Made by a program: the position numbers and the translations under genes. 64,000 bases of DNA, from positions 186,001-250,000 of the forward strand of contig CM059625.1 of the NCBI GenBank assembly GCA_030435675.1, given 5' to 3'. Shown piece after piece: positions 1 to 10,799 of this stretch; the stretch's first letter is position 1, and each line of letters starts with the position of its first letter. The notes under the pieces were generated by a model. The model did no database searches. It saw nothing but the letters and a program-made list of their open reading frames with translations, and had not been told where the DNA came from. Source of the stretch: Steinernema hermaphroditum. Lineage: Eukaryota > Nematoda > Chromadorea > Rhabditida > Steinernematidae.

Positions 1-280
1 AGTTGTCTGCATTACACTTTCTTTCCTTTTTTGTTATTCACACACTCAGGGTACGAGCGCTCTCTTGCATCTTCATGTAGAAAGGCGCAACCTCTCTGCC
101 CCTTTCTCACAAGACTAAGAACAACATTGCCTTATCGCGGAAACAATCGCATTTCGCATCATAATGTACATTGGTTATGACAGCCGATAACTCTACCGTC
201 AGTCTGCAGTTATGGCGGAGCCTCTTGCACCCATGTAAGTGTGTGCTCGAGTTTATATCACAACAAAATAACTTGTAGGC

Positions 281-445
281 ATGCAGAGTTCTCATACGAT
301 ATATATTCTGATCGCACTGATTATCGTTGCTGTTCTCAACATCGCTTTATGTGTCTACAACTGCAGGAGCCAGGCGTATCCATGTGTTCGTCATGCTGCT
401 AGAAGAAGTGAAGATGCTGAAAGCCTTTACATGGAAGTTCTCTGA
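281..445 (+). CDS. Possible last exon of a single-pass membrane protein (54 residues)
   Basis: This short open frame starts at an ATG at 281, two bases after a splice-acceptor-like TTGTAG. It has a strongly hydrophobic segment at about residues 7-24 (IYILIALIIVAVLNIALCVY), then a cysteine and a short charged tail ending LYMEVL. A membrane helix with a basic, then acidic tail suggests either a micropeptide or the terminal exon of a receptor whose earlier exons lie left of the window. I see no clear upstream exon and recognise no family. It could also be chance. Confidence 0.25.
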   Translation: MQSSHTIYILIALIIVAVLNIALCVYNCRSQAYPCVRHAARRSEDAESLYMEVL

Positions 446-644
446 AACATTATGTAGTAGTCTTGCTATCGATGTAACTTTAAATTTTATATTGTAAGAG
501 AATTCTCACCTTTTTATTTTTTACGAATTCCATTATGACTCACCTTCGATATATGCCACAGTAACAGTTAAGTAAAGTTATTCGAAATGTAATATTCAAA
601 AATTCGTCTGATTTTGTGGATGCGAGGTTGAACTTGGTCTTTCG

Positions 645-1010
645 CACTCTTGTCGAAGCCTCACTCGTGTAGCGGTGGTAAGCGGTTGATCATTCACTCG
701 CTCTCTGAGCGTGCGGTTGGTCAGGCAGCAAACTTTGTGACAGTTGTGATTGGCTTCCAGAGGGAATTGGAACCCCGGGAAGCCGCAATCCCACAACTGT
801 TGACAAACAAGATGTCCGACGCCACGAATCCAGCTGCGCGAGAGGTCACCCTGAAAGTCGCACACCCTGTGAGAACACCACCACCGGCGAAGACGCAACT
901 TCCTGGACGAAGGGTGCGTGTCTCCGGAGCAGGTGTGAGCTGCGGAGAGACTGAGTGTCGCAAAAGTGCCGGATTGAAAGATCACCTGGCCCGCGAAAAA
1001 TCTCCTATCC
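645..1010 (+). repeat. Dispersed repeat family R, copy 1 (degenerate)
   Basis: The segment is recognisably the same sequence as 1300-1740, and as the reverse complements of 20395-20950 and 56640-57135. Shared landmarks in order are a CACTCGTGT block, CTTCCAGAGGGAATTGG, and an ATG in the context AAGATGTCCGACGCC. It has the most substitutions of the four and loses similarity after about 905. The element type is uncertain. Confidence 0.6.
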
Positions 1011-1299
1011 ATGTGCGAACCGGCAGGTCCGTTGACCTATGTTTGTATGTGTGTGTTTTCCCTTGAGCACGAGAATTGTGGCATTTGATCATTCGAAGAG
1101 CGATCGCTCGCAGACACCAGAAACGCTCTCGACCTGACCGCAGCGACCTGGACCGATTATAAAATACACGTTCACAATCGGCCCCACAGGCAGTCGGAAA
1201 GCGACAGGTGTGGCTTCTAAACCGTGCATCAGTTGTCAACCGGGTTAGACTTGAATAAAAAGGGTCTTACGAAGACTCTGTGCATTATGCGCCTGTGCC

Positions 1300-1740
1300 A
1301 ATGCGTAGGGACTCTCACTCGTGTCGCGGTGGCGAGCGGTCGGTCCCACCGGTCGCTCTCTGAGTGTCTGGTTGGCCAGATCGCAAACCCTGTGGCTGTT
1401 GTGACTGTTCGGGCTTCCAGAGGGAATTGGGACACCCGGAAGCCGTAGTCCCACTACCGCCGACAACAAGATGTCCGACGCCAGGAATCCGACGCCAGGA
1501 ATCCGACGTGAGATGTCATCCCGAAGGTGGCTGACGCCCTGAGGACCAGCGAAGACGCAACTCCCGGAGCACGGACCATCAGATGCAAGCTCAGAAGCGC
1601 CCGTTGTGCCGCAAACGACGTTCCGCTGCCGCAGCTGAATATTTGCCGATTCCCAGATGCCCCGTGAAGTGCGCCGTCTACGACCGGTTCAACATCTACG
1701 CCGCGCCAGGGATGAAGTCGTCTGCGAGACATCCTTTGTT
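1300..1740 (+). repeat. Dispersed repeat family R, copy 2
   Basis: This copy runs from CTCTCACTCGTGTCGCGG through CTTCCAGAGGGAATTGGGAC and AAGATGTCCGACGCCAGG to GAGACATCCTTTGTTAATAA. An internal block, CCAGGAATCCGACG, is duplicated in tandem near 1479-1507. Frames that are open in the copy at 56.7 kb are broken here. Together with copy 1 it forms a direct pair about 650 bp apart, 3' of the peroxidase gene. Confidence 0.65.
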
Positions 1741-1852
1741 AATAAAATGTCACCCTTGTTGATAAATTAATTTATGCAGCATGAACTATTTAAATGTTCC
1801 TTATAAATAAATATTTGTTTAGCTTCTTAATTTTTTAACTTATGAAGTAGGC

Positions 1853-4800
1853 TTATGCACCAGCCGTGGGGTCTTTCCATAAGTTCAGATTGACAGATGG
1901 AATCGTTTCACAAGGAACGATATTAGAACCATCATCCAACTGAAAGGCGTTTGGCACCATCGCTGGCATATTTTCACCAGTTAGACAGATAACACTCGCC
2001 AGCGTTCCAGTTTTCAAGGTTTCAACCTGCGGCGGAGTAAAGATTCCCGGATTCTCGAAATAGAATCTAAAGCAATCGTTTTGGTCGATAGTTGTTAATA
2101 TTGAGCGTTACCGATCTCCATCACGGGAACGAACGAATTGGTCAGCAATTATGCAGGCAAATGTGGGTCCTACGACAGACCCGGGTGCTGGATCTTCAAC
2201 TGTTCCTCCGACAAACAAGTCAATGTTTTCCGGGTCGTTGTTGTAAAGGAGCCTAACGCGTTCCCGAGTTGCGGTATCATGAACCTCTAAATTTATGTTG
2301 AACTTTTGGCATGCTGGTGTGCAAACCTGGCCATTCGTCAAAGCTTCGAATAGGTGGAAGCTTGCAGAGGGCCCGATATTTATTATATGACTGGAAGCCG
2401 TGGTCGCGTCCCCGTTGAATGTTCACGGATCCCATGTCACCTTGACCGTTTAGGACTCTGTCGGTGAGCTAAATGAACAAATTGACTGTTTACTTTACAT
2501 AAGAATGTCGCGTCATCTAACCTGAAAGGTAATTCTCTGTGGAGCTCTGCTCGCAGTGGAAATCAGTCCACGAATAATGAAGTCAGTTCCAGCATTAATC
2601 ACACGGCTAATGTCTCCTTCCATCGAGAAAAACATGAGATCGCCGGTTTTGCGCCATTGCGAATCGCGCATAGGATAAGATTCCTAAAGTATGGAATGAA
2701 AAAAACTGTTCACGTATTTTTTTCACCATGATCAGTCCATGTAGCCTGTACGCAGCGCCGGCAAATTCGTTTGTTACCATCGGTTGTAGATTCGAATTAT
2801 AACCCATATAAGGTGGCACAAGTCTTGGTAAGTCTTGTCCAAGAAGGGCTGGCAAAAATTCTTTGTATGTGATGACCTGCATATATGCTCCGACAATTTT
2901 TCTTGTTTCCTGGAAAAGTCGATCAGGGTTCCATCCCGGATTTATGTTTCGTAGGTGGGATGCGATTCTAAACAACAGTGATTAAATGGAATATTATATG
3001 TGTCGCATACATATTATGCAGGCGGAGAAATATGGTATGGAACGCCCCCAGTCCATTAAACAGATTTGAGCGATCATCACCAGCCACAAAGCTTCCCGTC
3101 ATAATTGGATGAGGAGGGAACATGCGACCAGCGTTCATTGTAGCTCTGAGAAAGCCAGCATTGAGACCTTGCAAGCGAAAAGCATTTTGGCTTTTGCTGT
3201 CACTTCCATATATCTAGTTAGTTGAATATCGATCAAATTAGTTGAATATCGGACGCTTCGCACACCTGTGATCCGTCAATAAATGGGGTGTTAGCGTTCA
3301 CTTGTTCCCGAGGAGAATTGCCAAAGCTGGTTCCACATGCTGGTACTGATCTCGTGAAAGCAATGCATCGCCTTTAAGAGGTGATTAGAGCCGTAAAAAA
3401 CGATTACAGCAGATGTGCGGTTTAGCTACCTTTCAGTTGCACCTCTGATATTCATGCACTTTCGTGGGTCATCAAAGCTGCAGTTGCATCCGTTGGCTAA
3501 TGTGTTCATCGTCATATCGTGGCTCAGAAATTGGCCCCACTGCATAAGCAGAGCATTTGGGCCTACGATGATCGTGCTGGGTGATCGCAGTAAATGGTGT
3601 GTTATTTCTCGTGGATTCGGAAGATGTCTCTTCATTGAACCTAATACAGTTGTTAAAAATGTATATTAAAAGAAATAATGGGGGTAAGGTAACTAAAATG
3701 TATGGATCACACTTGGAAACAGATTCCAACATTCGGTTTATATCAATAAAGCTCTGTAGTTTTCGATCAATGTTCTATGCAAGCAATTTCTGGTATAGAC
3801 AGAAGCACTATGTATTGGGTTGTTAAGTTGAAAATGAGTCACTCAATAAATAGCTTTTATTTTAACAAGTTTTAGTCCCGGGGCATAATCGATGGGCGCG
3901 TTGCAGAGTACAGTGAATTGGCACCCTTCACTATGATTGGCGACTTATACATTACATTCGTGTCGATGTTGAAGGTCTATTTGGTTATGATGGTCATTTT
4001 TCTGGCACCTCGAAATGGCGAAATGCGAAGTGATATACAGGCTGCTATGGTATTAAATGTGTGATGGACGGTGACTGCTTTCAACCACGTAGCCATAGCC
4101 ACCCTACGAGCTCCTTTCTACTTTACGGAAATAGAGACCAAATGTTGAAAAAATGACCCTAAGATTCTCAAAAAGTACACCTGCTCGAGACCTTGTGTTT
4201 CCAAGTTGACCCTCACAATGGCTATCCACTTTAAGGTGACATATCTCCGTTTGCTGTTCGTATAATACTCCCATCGCTCTATCTTGCCCCCACATGTGCT
4301 CATCCACAAATGTAGACATTAGTAGAAACCACTCAGAATAAGACAAAGAGATCGAAAGTTGGCCCTAAAACAATTTTTGACACTAAAGCCTACATATTCC
4401 ACTAATGAAGAATCCGGATATTGGCCACAAAATCGTCTGATCTCATCGCGTACCAACGGTGTACACCTTGGGTGAAATGTATGAGTTTTCCGTGGACAAA
4501 CAATTGTTGCAAGAGTGACCCGTTTTCAACTTAACAACCCAATATAACAAAATGCAGCTAAAATTTAATTTTTACAGTTAGTAAATAATGCGCTATTTAA
4601 ACGTGGTGTAAAATACCGATTTCAACTAACCAATCGGAGCATTGACGTCATCGTCATAGTTAGGTTCTAGGAGACGAAGAAATGGCATAAATGCGGCTCC
4701 CTATAAGTAAATGATAAAACGTTTCTATGTTATAGCATACAAACCCATAAAGAGTTGTTCAAGTTGTTGCATGACCCATCAAAGCTTCGATACTTCAAAT

Positions 4801-5471
4801 GGTAGCACATGTTCTGTTCACAAACATTCGGTAGATTCAGTTGAGCACAACCTTTTCTGTGAGTTATTTGTACAAATTCATTTCTTGACATGACTGGTCT
4901 TGTTTCAGCTAAAAAGTGATTTGAAGAGCACACAATATGAGAAACAATTACCTTCTCGTGTTTGTACAAACGGACATCCCGGGGACGCAAGTGGATCGCG
5001 TGCTGAATGTGTAGAACGAGTTAGTTGAAGAGTAAGGAAAAGAAGTATAACGAACATGGGGACGGTCAATGCGAGTGCAATGGTCAAGGGCACGAATTGA
5101 AGGAATTGAGCATATTACTCGCAAAGAGGGTCATCAGAGACGAACTCACTTACTTCCATTCGGGCACGCTCTGCATGAGACCGGACAATGCGGCAGCATC
5201 CAGTTTGGGTTTCGTGCGCACTCTCCTATCTCGGCCCAAGGAAAACAGCTTGGCGTTTCATCGCAGCAGTGTCCCAGGCACCGTTGTTGACCATCTGCAA
5301 AAAAGGTCCAGTTTTTAGGAAATCATTATGTTCTTAAGCGAAGCATTGTTGTTCCTTCTCTTATTTTGCAGGGAATTACTTGGCGTCTTCGGTTAATTTG
5401 TATCACATTCAGAACTTACCGGTAAACAGCATACCAAAAAAGAGCAGAAATACGGTTAGAGTGGTTCTCAT
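1853..5471 (-). CDS. ShKT-domain animal haem peroxidase (SKPO/MLT-7 type)
   Basis: This is a secreted member of the animal haem peroxidase family; worm relatives cross-link tyrosines in cuticle or act in gut defence. The first exon (5420-5471) encodes a signal peptide ([18 protein letters not shown]). The second (5154-5294) carries a six-cysteine ShKT domain starting [11 protein letters not shown]. Short linker exons follow, then the peroxidase fold: [23 protein letters not shown], distal-histidine segment [41 protein letters not shown] and YFENPGIFT, ending [10 protein letters not shown]. Oddities: the REHNR signature reads RLHNM, the proximal-histidine segment reads [11 protein letters not shown] (one residue shorter than usual), and the Asp and Glu that bind haem covalently in mammalian peroxidases are Ser and Leu. 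The 990-bp intron 3641-4630 holds a MITE. It is similar to, but shorter than, the gene at 30.0-34.1 kb. Some middle exon edges are approximate. Confidence 0.85.
3815..4542. mobile_element. 728-bp non-autonomous Tc1/mariner-type MITE in the peroxidase intron
   Basis: The two ends form an inverted repeat of about 30 bp beginning TTGGGTTGTTAAGTTGAAAA, with a TA dinucleotide on each side as expected for a Tc1/mariner target duplication. There is no transposase frame inside. Internal segments (for example CTTTACGGAAATAGAG) recur in the larger element at 55482-57247, so the two are the same family. It lies inside the peroxidase intron and interrupts no exon. Confidence 0.8.
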
Positions 5472-6138
5472 TGCGACGCAATCGGAGCAGAAGAATATAC
5501 CCATATAATGCTTTAGCTACTCTGTAAGGCTACGATGCGTCAAGTTAATCTCACACTCGCAGATCAAATAACTCGTAAACTGTAATCCTATTGTCGCGAG
5601 GGTCGCCATTCTAAAGCGCGCCGACGGACATCCCAGCGATTACTACTATTTCCCACGCGTTTATTTTAAAGATATCTAAGACCCCTACAGCGCAACAAGC
5701 AACATTGTTGCGCAGCACAAGAAATGAAAAACAAAACCTGAAGGTCGGATACAATACGCAGAATTTGAAGATATATCATTTAATATCACTCGGTGCTGAC
5801 AATGAGGATTATGAATAGGCTTAAATACCGTACGGGAGTAGTCAGCTCAAGCGCCGCACTACAGGCTTTGACTGAACAAGAAAAGCGAAAAAATTTAGTG
5901 TGGCGTTGGTGGAAGCTAAACGGAAACAAACAACGTCTGACTTTAACATGCTGATTCGAATGTTGTGACTTGCAAGCCATGATATAATGTGATCTTTAAG
6001 ATCTTATGGGAACATCGTTGCCTGGCAAATGCCTTGAAGGACAGCACGCTCTACAGTCAAAATATAATTCATGACTAATAGGATAGATGTGAGGGTTTGT
6101 TACATTCATTGGTGCTTTCTGTTTTCCAAGAATAACGT

Positions 6139-6207
6139 GTCAAGACTTAATTAACATGTTCAGGTGACGTGAACAAGGTCACCTGAACGTGTTAATTAAG
6201 TCTTGAC
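6139..6207. repeat. 30-bp inverted repeat with 9-base loop
   Basis: The arms at 6139-6168 and 6178-6207 are reverse complements with one mismatch in 30, separated by GTGAACAAG. The arm begins GTCAAGACTTAATTAACATG. It is 0.7 kb upstream of the peroxidase start codon. It may be a tiny foldback element or a cruciform-forming site; no flanking duplication was seen. Confidence 0.8.
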
Positions 6208-6478
6208 GTTGATGTTTACTACATCTGTTTTAAAAAAATCACTGCAATGTTGATTCATTTCACAGCTTCACAGTGCTGTGTTAGGCATACATAAAAAGCG
6301 TCTTTCTGGCTTGGTTCTGACTTGTCCTAGGATCCACTCGCTCAAAGCGCATTCACCAGAGAGAGTTTAAATAAAGCTCTCTCTGGATTAGAAAGAAATA
6401 CGTAATGCCATAGATCTTTTAGGAATACAATAGCCGCTTCGGCAGTCCCATCCGTTCCTTCCGGATTTCGAGTTTGAG

Positions 6479-6640
6479 AAATGGTTGTTGGAGAAAAAAA
6501 AACCTGTGGAAAAAAACCCGGGAGAAGAAAAACCCAGAGAGGAAAAAAACCCAGGGAGAAAAAAACCCGGGAGAAAAAAAACTCTGGGAGAAAAAAACCC
6601 CGGAGGAAAAAACCCTAGGAGAAAAAAACCCAACAGGAAC
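6479..6640. repeat. Purine-rich minisatellite (about 12-16 bp units)
   Basis: One strand is almost entirely A and G/C-triplet units of the form GGAGAAAAAAACCC, repeated with variation about ten times. The open frames across it (KNPGE/GRKKP-like on plus, FFPPGF-like on minus) come from the repeat and are not taken as coding. Confidence 0.75.
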
Positions 6641-7536
6641 TACACCTACTCAGAAACGTATGGAAATGATTGCTAAGTCGAAAAACTCATGCCCCAGGCC
6701 ACCCAATTCAGGTCCATCGCCACTTGTACAGTATGCAATATTGTACTCAAGATGTCAACGCCATCTTTCAGCTCGGTCTCGCATCGAAACATTCAAAGCA
6801 AGCACCGTAAGAAATCGGTGAATGGGCGGGCAGGATCTACAGGATGGTCAGTGACTTTCATTCGCTAGTTCGGAAGTCGTTTTATTTGCAGTACCGTTTA
6901 GACATCTTCCTGTATCCTACGTGTCTGTTTTGCAGATGAGCAATCGCATAACGCTCGGAAGAAGCCAGAAGGGCGAAGAAGTCTTGCTCTACAACAGTAT
7001 CTCGCACCCAAGGCATGCATATACGATCTGTATCAAATCGCGAAATGCAGATGCGATGTCTGTCAGATGCCAGGGCTGCCTCAGTACAAATGTCGGATTC
7101 CATTTCGACGTGGAAGTTTCGGCGATGAATGCATGCAGACATGTTTTCCGGAATCCCGCATAACTACGTCCTACTTCCACTTTGCTAAAGTAGGTCCTGT
7201 TTATACTGATAGATTAATACTGGTCATCAATGTCATGTATCTGCAGTATACTAACTTTTATTACATTCGACCAGTTACATAGAAATATCATGCATAATAG
7301 AATACAACATGTCAGTATGCACAACATTTGTGGCGTACCGTGGAAGCGCTGAAGCAATGGCCATTGGCACAGTTCATATTTACATATCGACAACACTCTA
7401 TGCAAACCTGAAAAAAACTTTCTGCGCAATAAACTCTGAAAAGCCTACCATGAGAGAGTTAATATAACAAACAGAGCGACGAGTTGAATTTGTTAAATTG
7501 TACCAGCTCATTATCTTATCAGGATATTTTGATGTT

Positions 7537-8542
7537 TTATCCGCTTTGTTTCGACCCAACTGTTGCAGGACTGAGGGAAAGAGATGCCAAGTTCAGATCA
7601 TTTTGAGTAGTAAATGACGAGAGTATAGCTGAATCCACCGGTTCCAAGCAGGATGGACATGTAAACGAGCGCAGAAGCCAGTCATCAATACAGGAAACAT
7701 GGTATGAGTGAAGACAAGGGAGATAACGTATCGGATCTCCGTTTTCGAATTCCACCATACAAATGGCACATCTGAAAATATCTGTCTTTAGATTTTGAAT
7801 ATGCACACTTTTTTACTGGTCACTAGAGGGGGGTCTAACCCGAAACTTCGCATTTTTTCGGCACAGAGCAATTTTGAAGTCCGATCTAAAAAAGGGACGT
7901 TGTTTTGCTGTTCGGTTTAATTTTTTAGTATGCTGGGCGCTGACGTTGGGGCAATGAAAGTTTGCATTTAAAAGTTTCTCGATCGCACTTTAAAGTTGGT
8001 CTCTACTGCAAAAAATGCGAATTTTTGAGTTCAACCGGATGACAACTCTACTTGTCTCCGACCATAATATTTACGCCGATGATCGACGTTCTGTGATAGC
8101 AAACACACGTAACGTGTGCTAGCTTTGTGATCCCGATAATGCGGTGCTGAGACTTACTCAACGTCTCCTTTTGTGGCCTCAGTGTATACATCAGCGGGGA
8201 TTTGTTCAAGTAGACCGAGAACTCGCGCTCTTTTTGCTTCGTTGAGTCCCTCTAACTGTAATTCCGCAGAGGTGTCCCGTTCAGTCGCGTTAGCGTAAAG
8301 TTCATTCACGTATGAACTCTGAAAACCTTTTTGTAGGATAAGAAGATATTTCTACATTAAAGTACCGGTGCTGATGCGCGATTGCGTCGTCCGTCGCGTG
8401 ACGAACGCGATGATCCGCTTGATGTTGAACTGCTCCTGCTGTTTCCGCTGCTGGAGGAGGATTGCGAAATGGAACCTAATGGGGAAGTGTCATCATGCTC
8501 GTGCTGACCAGCTGAGAGCAAGTAAGCGAGACAATTCCCCAT
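7537..8542 (-). CDS. RNF11-type RING-H2 E3 ubiquitin ligase, N-myristoylated
   Basis: Three exons (8366-8542, 8158-8318, 7537-7771) join in phase to give 190 residues. The start chosen gives MGNC, an N-myristoylation signal with a palmitoylatable Cys, exactly as RNF11 begins; an upstream in-frame ATG (8557) would bury it. A serine-rich stretch (residues about 25-50) follows. The middle exon gives LEGLNEAKRARVLGLLEQIP, matching the RNF11 LTEEEQIRIAQRIGLI region. The last exon gives the RING-H2: CAICMVEFENGDPIRYLPC, HSYHVSCIDDWLLRSFTCPSC, then EPVDSAILSS. RNF11 is a membrane-tethered ligase and adaptor acting with NEDD4-family ligases in TGF-beta/NF-kB and endosomal control. The PPxY motif of vertebrate RNF11 was not seen. 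Intron 2 is 386 bp and intron 1 is 47 bp. Confidence 0.9.
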
Positions 8543-8599
8543 CCCACAGCAGGACACACAGTCGCTGGGTGATGGTGATGACAGCTTGAGACGGTTATA

Positions 8600-10799
8600 A
8601 TCAGCTTTCTTGGTGAGATATTAAGTGCGATTTAATGAAATAACACTGGGATACTCTGAAAACAGGTTCATTGTGCTCACTGTTTCACATGTGAGTCTTT
8701 GCCGTTGTGGTAATCGAGCAAGACGCGGGAACAGATGATGCTGTTCTGTTGGCGGGAAAATTTTCCGTTCCTGACTTGAACAGAACATCTGCTAGGTGGG
8801 ACGGTAAAACAGTTAGGACAGAAATGACACGTTGGCGTTAACGCAGGCAGTTTGAAACATTCCTTGAAATGAACATATTTAATCTTTCACATAAAGCGCG
8901 TTTTCTTATTGACACCTCCGAAAATGTAGCTTGTAATATGCAGAGCATGCTAAATTTTCCGTATGTACTTCGTTTAACTTCATAAAAACGGCGCTTAATT
9001 ACGTCCCTGTAATGAAGAACGACTCTCATCGACAGTTGTTGAAGAACGCCGTACACCTCAAAAGACAGCCATCGCTCGTCACCACGCAACTTCGATACAG
9101 GTGATTGCTATGAGTCCGCGAAGCAGTGCGTTGCGAGCGCGTCACGAATGTCGACTTTCAATCGAAAATAAACAGATAGCAGAAACTCGGGCGCGACACC
9201 GAGTGCAGTGTACGAGTTGCGCGGGTTGTCCTCCCGCCTCATCTGTCGTTAATTCCATCGCACGGTGTGACCAAATTGGACTAAAGAAATTGCGCTTGCA
9301 AGCCAACCATCTTTTTATAACAAGACACGAATAAGCGCTGACGCAAGAACGACTCGAAAAGGAACGCAGTTGCGGTCGTCTCAAGACTTCTTTTTAAAAA
9401 TCAGCAAATCGATAGAGTACGAAAGGTTGCACTTCCTCGGCTCACATGACAATTCGTAACATTACTTGTCAGGCAGATATACACATTTGACATAGAGATG
9501 AATTTCGTAAAATTACGAAAGCCGACAAAATCTGAAAATCTTGATATTCTGGTGAAAGGAACCAACCAGCTGGTAGGTGAATCAAAACGCGCACGACCTT
9601 CTCCAACGGCCGTTCGACGCTCTGCATTACAGAAAGAGCCGCCCCTAGCAGACTGCTGACGACAGCTTGCTCTCGCAACGCATCAAGGCCATTCGCTTTA
9701 TTCGTGTGCTTTGGATGTGAACTGGTTGCGGTCATCGATGGTTGTCTATCGATTGCCCGAGACGATATGCCAAGCCATAGTAATCGATTACGACAAATGG
9801 CTTGACATGCCAACACTGTGGAACTTAGTTTTACTGTTAGGTTTATACTCTGTCGTTTTTTTGGCTTCGCGCGGTTTTTGGTATCAATTTTCCAAAAATA
9901 CGTCCAAAGCAACCGACGTAATATTTCTTCTTGCTGGTAGACAACAGCTGCTCTTAATGTATGGAAGGCAGAATTTGGAAATAAAGTAAGCAATGTAAAG
10001 CATGCACACATTTCTTCTTAATAAGTAAGAATATAGAGTGTAAGAAAAATAATAAGATTCAGAACAATTTTTGGATCGCAACCATCACTGACAACTTTTT
10101 CAGGGATTTATTTAAAATACATAGATACAGATAATATATATAGAACATATGCCAAATACGTACAGTAGTTCAGTTAGACTGCCAAATTTCTGGAATACAA
10201 TGTTGTTGCTAGAAGATAAACCAAGAGCAAACAAAGTTGGTCAGGAAGTAATTGAGCACTACAGATAATCTAACGGGCTGATGATCATTTTGTGTTCATT
10301 GATTAGCCATTTCTAATAAACACGCACAATCCCAGCAGGAACAAAAGAGCTAAAGATGTAGGTCGGGCACTTGATTAAATTCCTTTTATGTTCTAAATGC
10401 TGGCAGGATAATCTAAATAAAAATGTAAATAAATAAGTTCACTACGTCGTGAGATCAAACTGAACAATGCACAACAACATAGTAAGCTGAGAATTTAGCT
10501 ACGGTGTTGAAGGGAACACAATAGCTTCTTATTACAGAAAATTCTGAATGCGCTAGAATTTTCAGAAAAGCCCCGCAAGCGAAATAGAAATTTGGACACC
10601 CTAAAGCGCCTTCACCCATTGAAGGAAACCGTATCAATGCAAAAGTAGAAAATATATAATTCTTCCACGACAGAATATAGTTTTGTCATTTCTATGAAAC
10701 AAATATATACAATGGAAAAGGCAAACAAAGAGTGAGAAACAATGTTTGACAAATAGATGTTCACCTGCAAAAAGATTTGGAACATGGTGATTTTCATGG
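8600..10799. other. Intergenic, no supported gene
   Basis: The 2.2 kb upstream of the RNF11-type gene and downstream of the FHA-PHD gene shows no family signature. A 180-codon minus frame (9469-10011) has an overlapping 92-codon plus frame and no recognisable domain or splice context, so it is not called. Confidence 0.45.

Larger units (their letters stand above)
5472..7536. other. Intergenic between the peroxidase and RNF11 genes
   Basis: I support no gene here. It contains a near-perfect hairpin (6139-6207) and a purine-rich tandem repeat (6479-6640). A plus-strand acceptor-like TTTTGCAG at about 6928-6935 precedes an open stretch with several cysteines (CRCDVCQ, GDECMQTCF), but no partner exon or family could be found. 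Confidence 0.5.

Noticed and set aside
6388..6821. Long Lys/Pro/Glu and Phe/Pro open frames
   Set aside because: Both are by-products of the purine-rich tandem repeat.
6930..7170. Plus-strand cysteine-containing stretch after a TTTTGCAG
   Set aside because: No upstream exon or stop-proximal partner could be joined, and the opposite strand is equally open.
9469..10011. 180-codon minus-strand open frame
   Set aside because: No domain, no splice context, and an overlapping open frame on the other strand; treated as chance.
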